A stretch of DNA of 10,527 bases from Crocinitomicaceae bacterium (GTDB taxonomy: Bacteria; Bacteroidota; Bacteroidia; Flavobacteriales_D; Sanyastnellaceae), in assembly GCA_020848015.1 (NCBI GenBank), contig JADLBA010000320.1, positions 1-10,527 of the forward strand, in the 5' to 3' direction. Position numbers and translations under genes: made by a program. This document shows, piece after piece, positions 6,989 to 10,527 of the stretch. The notes beneath the pieces are model-generated. The model worked only from the letters and a program-made list of their open reading frames with translations. It was not told the origin of the DNA and did no database searches. The number at the start of each line of letters is the position of its first letter. Positions within the stretch are counted from its first letter, which is position 1.

Positions 6989-7557
6989 CAGAGAGGCTTC
7001 TTCAATTTCAAATGCGGGTTCATGGAGAACAGTCTCTGCTGATTTTTCAGGCCACTCAAGCCTTCATCGTAATCCTTTTCCAGCGCCTCCACGGCACCTA
7101 GAAAAAACATGATCCCCCTTAGCAGAAAGGGAACTTCGCCACCATCCATCGTCCAGTTTACTATCGTGCCCTCACCTTCGGGAACAAGCACCATGTCTGA
7201 AAACGATACTCCTTCCCATCCTTTGAACTTTAATGAGCTTCGAACTTTTTGATTCGGAATCACCTCGATAAACTCCTGCTCTCCATCGCCCTGCGTTTTG
7301 CTGGCCCATGTCATTTTATATCCTACAGATGCCGGTGTGCCGGTAATGGTGCTTTTCATGTCAGGGTCGCGCCTGCTCCAAGGAGCCCAGACTTTCCATC
7401 TCTCATAATTGGAAATTTCTCCGAAAACAGATTCGGGGGTTGCATTGATGGCGATAGATCGCGAAATCTCCAATTTTTTGGGGCCAGCAAAGCAGACTAC
7501 TATGTACAGAACAAAAAGTACTGCAATGATAAATAAAACAATCTTTAATACTTTCAA
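6988..7557 (-). CDS. Membrane-anchored SRPBCC domain protein (first half of a split SRPBCC-GyrI protein)
   Basis: The 189-residue frame starts at TTG 7557; no ATG lies upstream in frame. Residues 4-23 form a single N-terminal membrane helix. Then comes an SRPBCC/START-like fold, ISRSIAINATPESVFGEISNYERWKVWAPW (31-60), with a VGYKMTW strand and GTIVNWTMDGG (130-140), ending in the long helix LEKDYDEGLSGLK (159-171). Such folds bind hydrophobic ligands in a cavity. After K171 the frame yields the low-quality tail NQQRLFSMNPHLKLKKPL and stops at TGA 6990-6988. Adding one A to the A5 run at 7047-7043 gives GLKKSAETVLHEP and joins the GyrI-like domain, for a product of about 334 residues. It lies 67 bases after dnaX on the same strand and may be transcribed with it. 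Confidence 0.75.
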   Translation of the reverse strand: MKVLKIVLFIIAVLFVLYIVVCFAGPKKLEISRSIAINATPESVFGEISNYERWKVWAPWSRRDPDMKSTITGTPASVGYKMTWASKTQGDGEQEFIEVIPNQKVRSSLKFKGWEGVSFSDMVLVPEGEGTIVNWTMDGGEVPFLLRGIMFFLGAVEALEKDYDEGLSGLKNQQRLFSMNPHLKLKKPL

Positions 7558-7624
7558 AGCGATAGTTGGTTTATGTGGTAAAAAAAGGCAAGGTACAAAA
7601 TGGCAGGGAGAATCAAATATGAAA

Positions 7625-9355
7625 TTAATCTACCCTCAACTGAAACTTCCGCCAAAGTTCTTCGAGGGCTTTGTTTTTTTCTTTCATCGCATCGAATTTT
7701 TCTTTATCGGTTTTCGTTGATAAGCGGACTTCTGAATTTTTCTGAATATCAATCTGGAAACTCAGTCCTGAAATGTCATACCTTGATTTAAAAAACTCCG
7801 CAAGTTCACTGCGGTAATCATTGAAATACATCTGCTGGGTTTCGCTGGGGAAAGCCACGCGCAAACAATAGTTTTCTTTTAACTCTAGGAATGCAACCTT
7901 GAATGCAGTCTGCACCTGTCTGTTCTGCAAAAGTTTTTCATCAGCAAATGAGGACCATGCCTCAAGGATTTCGCCTTGTGTATATTCACGAGTGGCAATT
8001 TCCTGAATAACTTCTGCCGCAGAAGTCTCGCCAGAAACTTCTTGTCTCTGCCTGATCTGACGAATGGAGATGGCATCTGCTGATGAGGTAAGGAGTCCCT
8101 TTTTCCCAAAAACAGGAATACGCGGAAACTGTGTTTCGGGAACCGGAGATATGATTTCTGTTGCCGCTGGAGCGGTCGCTGAGCCGAGAGGAAGAGTAGT
8201 ACTTACCGTAAGTGGAATGTGTGCTATGGGTTGGCTGGGGGCGATTACGCCAGAACGGAACGGCTTGAGTCTAAACTTTTTTTTTTCGTTATCTCCTGTA
8301 TTGTAGGGGATGCTGCAGAGCTGCATCAGAGTCAACTCTACCAGCAGTCGCTGGTGCTTACTGGTTCGATATTGCACATCGCACTGATTGATAAAAGCAA
8401 GTCCCCGAATGATCGTTCGGACATCTACGGCAGCAGACTGCTCGACATACTTGGCAGCAACATTTTCGCTGACTTCCAACAATTGTACGGTAGGAGCATC
8501 TTTACAAACCAGTAGGTCGCGGAAATGCGCACCGAGCCCGGTGATGAAATGATGTCCGTCAAACCCCTTATTCAACACCTCATTGAATAGCAGCAGTGAG
8601 GATGAAATATCTTCTTTTAGTATGAAAGCGGTCAACCGGAAATAGTAGTCATAATCCAGTACATTCAGGTTCTGAATCACGGCTTGATAGGTAAGATTAT
8701 GACCGCAGAATGCCACTACCTGATCGAAGATCGAAAGCGCATCGCGCATTGCACCGTCGGCCTTCTGCGCAATAACATGCAAAGCATCCTGCTCGGCTGA
8801 AATACCCTCACGCGAGGCGATGGATGCTAAATGATCTGACATATCCTTCACGCGGATACGGTTGAAATCAAATATCTGACAGCGGCTCAGGATAGTAGGC
8901 AGAATTTTGTGTTTTTCTGTAGTAGCGAGAATGAAGATTGCGTGTGCCGGTGGTTCTTCGAGGGTTTTTAGAAATGCATTGAAAGCTGCTGCGGACAACA
9001 TGTGCACCTCATCAATCACATAAATCTTGTATCGCCCTTGCGGCGGCGGAATACGAACGGAATCCACTATCGTGCGAATATCGTCCACTGAATTGTTGGA
9101 AGCTGCATCGAGCTCAAATACATTGAACGAAAGGTCGGCATCCGGGGCGAGAAATTCGCCATTCACAGCACGGGCAAAAATCCTTGCACAACTAGTCTTA
9201 CCTACTCCGCGAGGCCCGCAGAAGAGATATGCTTGTGCAATCTGATTATTTTTTATCGCATTTTGGAGAGTTGTGGTAATCGCCTTTTGTCCTACTACTG
9301 TATCCCAATTATCGGGACGGTACTTTCGTGCTGATACGATAAAGTTTTCTGCCAT
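7625..9355 (-). CDS. dnaX: DNA polymerase III subunits gamma and tau
   Basis: This 576-residue AAA+ protein is the clamp-loader motor that loads the sliding clamp and, in its long form, tethers the polymerase at the replication fork. Motifs seen are Walker A GPRGVGKT (47-54), Walker B YVIDEVHML (112-120), sensor 1 LATT (143-146), the SRC arginine-finger motif (157-159) and GAMRDALS sensor 2 (201-208). Residues 210-350 form the collar domain. The zinc module with four Cys that normally sits between Walker A and the DAAS motif is missing: RAVNGEFLAPDADLSFNVFELDAAS has no Cys. An A10 run at codons 357-360 may cause programmed frameshifting into a 361-residue gamma form. The rest is a Pro/Ala/Thr-rich linker and a C-terminal domain (about 465-576) as in other Bacteroidota. 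It is divergent from the symporter gene. Confidence 0.95.
   Translation of the reverse strand: MAENFIVSARKYRPDNWDTVVGQKAITTTLQNAIKNNQIAQAYLFCGPRGVGKTSCARIFARAVNGEFLAPDADLSFNVFELDAASNNSVDDIRTIVDSVRIPPPQGRYKIYVIDEVHMLSAAAFNAFLKTLEEPPAHAIFILATTEKHKILPTILSRCQIFDFNRIRVKDMSDHLASIASREGISAEQDALHVIAQKADGAMRDALSIFDQVVAFCGHNLTYQAVIQNLNVLDYDYYFRLTAFILKEDISSSLLLFNEVLNKGFDGHHFITGLGAHFRDLLVCKDAPTVQLLEVSENVAAKYVEQSAAVDVRTIIRGLAFINQCDVQYRTSKHQRLLVELTLMQLCSIPYNTGDNEKKKFRLKPFRSGVIAPSQPIAHIPLTVSTTLPLGSATAPAATEIISPVPETQFPRIPVFGKKGLLTSSADAISIRQIRQRQEVSGETSAAEVIQEIATREYTQGEILEAWSSFADEKLLQNRQVQTAFKVAFLELKENYCLRVAFPSETQQMYFNDYRSELAEFFKSRYDISGLSFQIDIQKNSEVRLSTKTDKEKFDAMKEKNKALEELWRKFQLRVD
8271..8287 (-). promoter_or_regulatory. 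dnaX: Candidate programmed frameshift or slippage site in dnaX
   Basis: The coding strand has ten A followed by G (8286-8276), read GAA AAA AAA AAG TTT AGA. The zero-frame heptamer A AAA AAG is the one used in E. coli dnaX. A -1 shift, or one extra A made by the polymerase, gives EKKKV and an immediate TAG (8273-8271), so a 361-residue gamma-like protein would result. The site lies right after the collar domain. A small GGCG-TAAT-CGCC hairpin is seen at 8251-8240, but 25 bases downstream, farther than in E. coli. Confidence 0.5.
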
Positions 9356-9400
9356 AATCCCGCAAAGGTGAGCCTTTCAATCCAAACAGCCATCAACAGA

Positions 9401-9420
9401 ATATTCACACCTTATACACA
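9401..9420 (+). promoter_or_regulatory. Two adjacent DnaA-box-like sites between dnaX and the symporter gene
   Basis: TTATACACA at 9412-9420 is a full match to the DnaA consensus TTATNCACA. ATATTCACA at 9401-9409 differs from it at one base. They have the same orientation, and their starts are 11 bases apart, about one helical turn. The pair lies 46-65 bases upstream of the dnaX ATG, so DnaA control of dnaX is possible. Confidence 0.4.
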
Positions 9421-9460
9421 AGTCTGTTGTTAATTGCCAAATCTGTTTTCTTTGCCAAAT

Positions 9461-10527
9461 ATGACTATTTATTTTCGACCTATCCTCTTATGCTTTGCCT
9501 CCTTTTTGATTTCAATTCCTCTGCTGGCTGGACTTACACTGACCTTCAGAACTTTCAACCCGACCGCTAAGATCAAGGATGGCGAAGCAGAAGTGCTTGT
9601 TTCAGGCGGAACCGCTCCCTTTACCTACAAATGGTCTAAGCAGGATATTCCTCTATCATCTCCCATTTGCAGTGGGATGGACGAGGGTCAGACGTATCGT
9701 CTTACTGTCACTGATTCCGCGGGAAGGCAGGCAGAGGCTGAGGTTGCCGTAGAGGCATCTTCTGCACAGGAAAAAATCAACCATCTTTTTATTCCTGCTG
9801 TTGCGGGTATCAACTCGGTAATTTTGTGGGATCCCTTTTCATCGTTTGGACTTTTTGATCCGAGAGTACGTGATGAACAGGGGGGATTACTTCTCCATCC
9901 TAATGGCGATACAGTTGAGCAGCCTATTTTCCTTGTAGTAGTGTGGCTGATGTTTGGTGCTTTGTTTTTTACTCTTTTTATGCGCTTTGTGAATATGCTC
10001 GCTTTCGGCCATGCCATTGCACTCACACGGGGCTACTTCAACAATCCCGCTGATAAAGGAGAGCTGACACATTTTCAAGCTTTGGCAACAGCACTTAGCG
10101 GTACCGTTGGGCTGGGAAATATTGCGGGTGTAGCAACTGCCCTTGCCATAGGCGGTCCAGGTGCTACATTCTGGATGATCGTAGCCGGTTTACTCGGGAT
10201 GAGCAGTAAATTCGTAGAATGTACACTCAGTGTGAAATACAGGAAAATAAGCGAATCGGGGGAAGTCAGTGGTGGCCCGATGTATTATCTCACAGAAGGA
10301 TTAGCAAAAAGAAAACTCGCGGGGTTAGGAAAAGTGCTCGCTGTTCTTTTCGCTCTCATGTGTGTCGGAGGATCACTTGGCGGAGGAAATATGTTTCAGA
10401 GTAATCAGAGTTTCGCTCAGTTCAGTACCACACTTTTATCTACCGGGGTAGATGTTGAGCATACCGGTTTCATTTTTGGTATTGTCATGGCAGCACTTGC
10501 AGGTCTTGTAATTATCGGCGGAATAAA
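9461..10527 (+). CDS. Alanine/glycine:cation symporter (AGCS family) with N-terminal SprB/PKD-like domain, partial
   Basis: The frame opens at ATG 9461 and is still open at the right edge (355 complete codons). Residues 1-24 look like a signal peptide (MTIYFRPILLCFASFLISIP). Residues 25-98 form a beta domain with GGTAPFTYKWS and QTYRLTVTDSAGR, the pattern of SprB/PKD-like surface repeats. From about 105 the AGCS transporter begins: INHLFIPAVAGINSVILWDP, a membrane segment at 156-174, then HFQALATALSGTVGLGNIAGVATALAIGG, the family signature GGPGATFWMIVAGLLG (231-246), MSSKFVECTLSVKYR, SGGPMYYLTEGL and CVGGSLGGGNMFQSNQSFAQ. Proteins of this family import alanine or glycine with sodium across the inner membrane. 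The N-terminal domain would face the periplasm. The missing C-terminal part lies beyond the window. Confidence 0.9.
   Translation, partial: MTIYFRPILLCFASFLISIPLLAGLTLTFRTFNPTAKIKDGEAEVLVSGGTAPFTYKWSKQDIPLSSPICSGMDEGQTYRLTVTDSAGRQAEAEVAVEASSAQEKINHLFIPAVAGINSVILWDPFSSFGLFDPRVRDEQGGLLLHPNGDTVEQPIFLVVVWLMFGALFFTLFMRFVNMLAFGHAIALTRGYFNNPADKGELTHFQALATALSGTVGLGNIAGVATALAIGGPGATFWMIVAGLLGMSSKFVECTLSVKYRKISESGEVSGGPMYYLTEGLAKRKLAGLGKVLAVLFALMCVGGSLGGGNMFQSNQSFAQFSTTLLSTGVDVEHTGFIFGIVMAALAGLVIIGGI

Noticed and set aside
6641..7042. Plus-strand 133-codon frame
   Set aside because: It is antisense to the GyrI-like and SRPBCC genes, whose translations match known folds; this one shows no recognisable features.
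9363..9396. TTG-N23-CACCTTTG as a dnaX promoter
   Set aside because: The first base of the -7 element does not match, the spacer is long, and the transcript would be almost leaderless.
9447..9454. TTTCTTTG as a -7 element for the symporter gene, with TTG at 9427
   Set aside because: It ends only six bases before the ATG and has a mismatch at a conserved base; the 17-base spacer is at the short limit.

Overview
The window looks like the chromosome of a Bacteroidota bacterium, probably near the Flavobacteriales. Supporting signs are a TAnnTTTG-type promoter, a lipoprotein signal, two copies of the CTxPxAxNYxPxAxxDDGSC repeat, an SprB/PKD-like domain, an Ig plus dockerin tail on a secreted protein, and a DnaX that lacks the usual zinc module. 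No RNA gene, insertion sequence or CRISPR array was seen.

Layout from left to right. Positions 25-1619 (minus) hold an Eco57I/N6-adenine-type DNA methyltransferase broken by a one-base shift at a nine-base homopolymer; it also lacks the motif I acidic residue and the motif IV Asn. A downstream partner gene may start at the window's left edge. Positions 1801-3418 (minus) carry xseB and xseA, overlapping by 23 bases, for exonuclease VII. Positions 3484-3628 (plus) look like the broken start of a secreted protein. Positions 3652-4407 (plus) encode a lipoprotein with two Ig-like modules. Positions 4657-6258 (minus) encode a secreted glucose/sorbosone dehydrogenase-like beta-propeller with Ig, repeat and dockerin-like tail domains and a good phylum-type promoter. 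Positions 6554-7557 (minus) encode a membrane-anchored SRPBCC domain and a GyrI-like ligand-binding domain in two frames; they read as one protein if one A is added to an A5 run. Positions 7625-9355 (minus) encode DnaX. From 9461 (plus) to the right edge runs an AGCS-family alanine/glycine:cation symporter with an unusual extracytoplasmic N-terminal domain.

Most genes are not functionally linked. xseAB and dnaX are DNA-metabolism housekeeping genes. The lipoprotein, propeller and symporter act at the envelope. The methyltransferase looks like a decaying or phase-variable restriction-modification remnant.

The strongest item for follow-up is an in-frame A AAA AAG slippery site inside an A10 run of dnaX, with a stop one codon later in the -1 frame. 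It lies where a short gamma form would end, as in E. coli. Several broken genes have their shift at or next to a homopolymer, so sequencing or assembly error must be excluded before biological readings are accepted. I did not find a clearly new multi-gene system.
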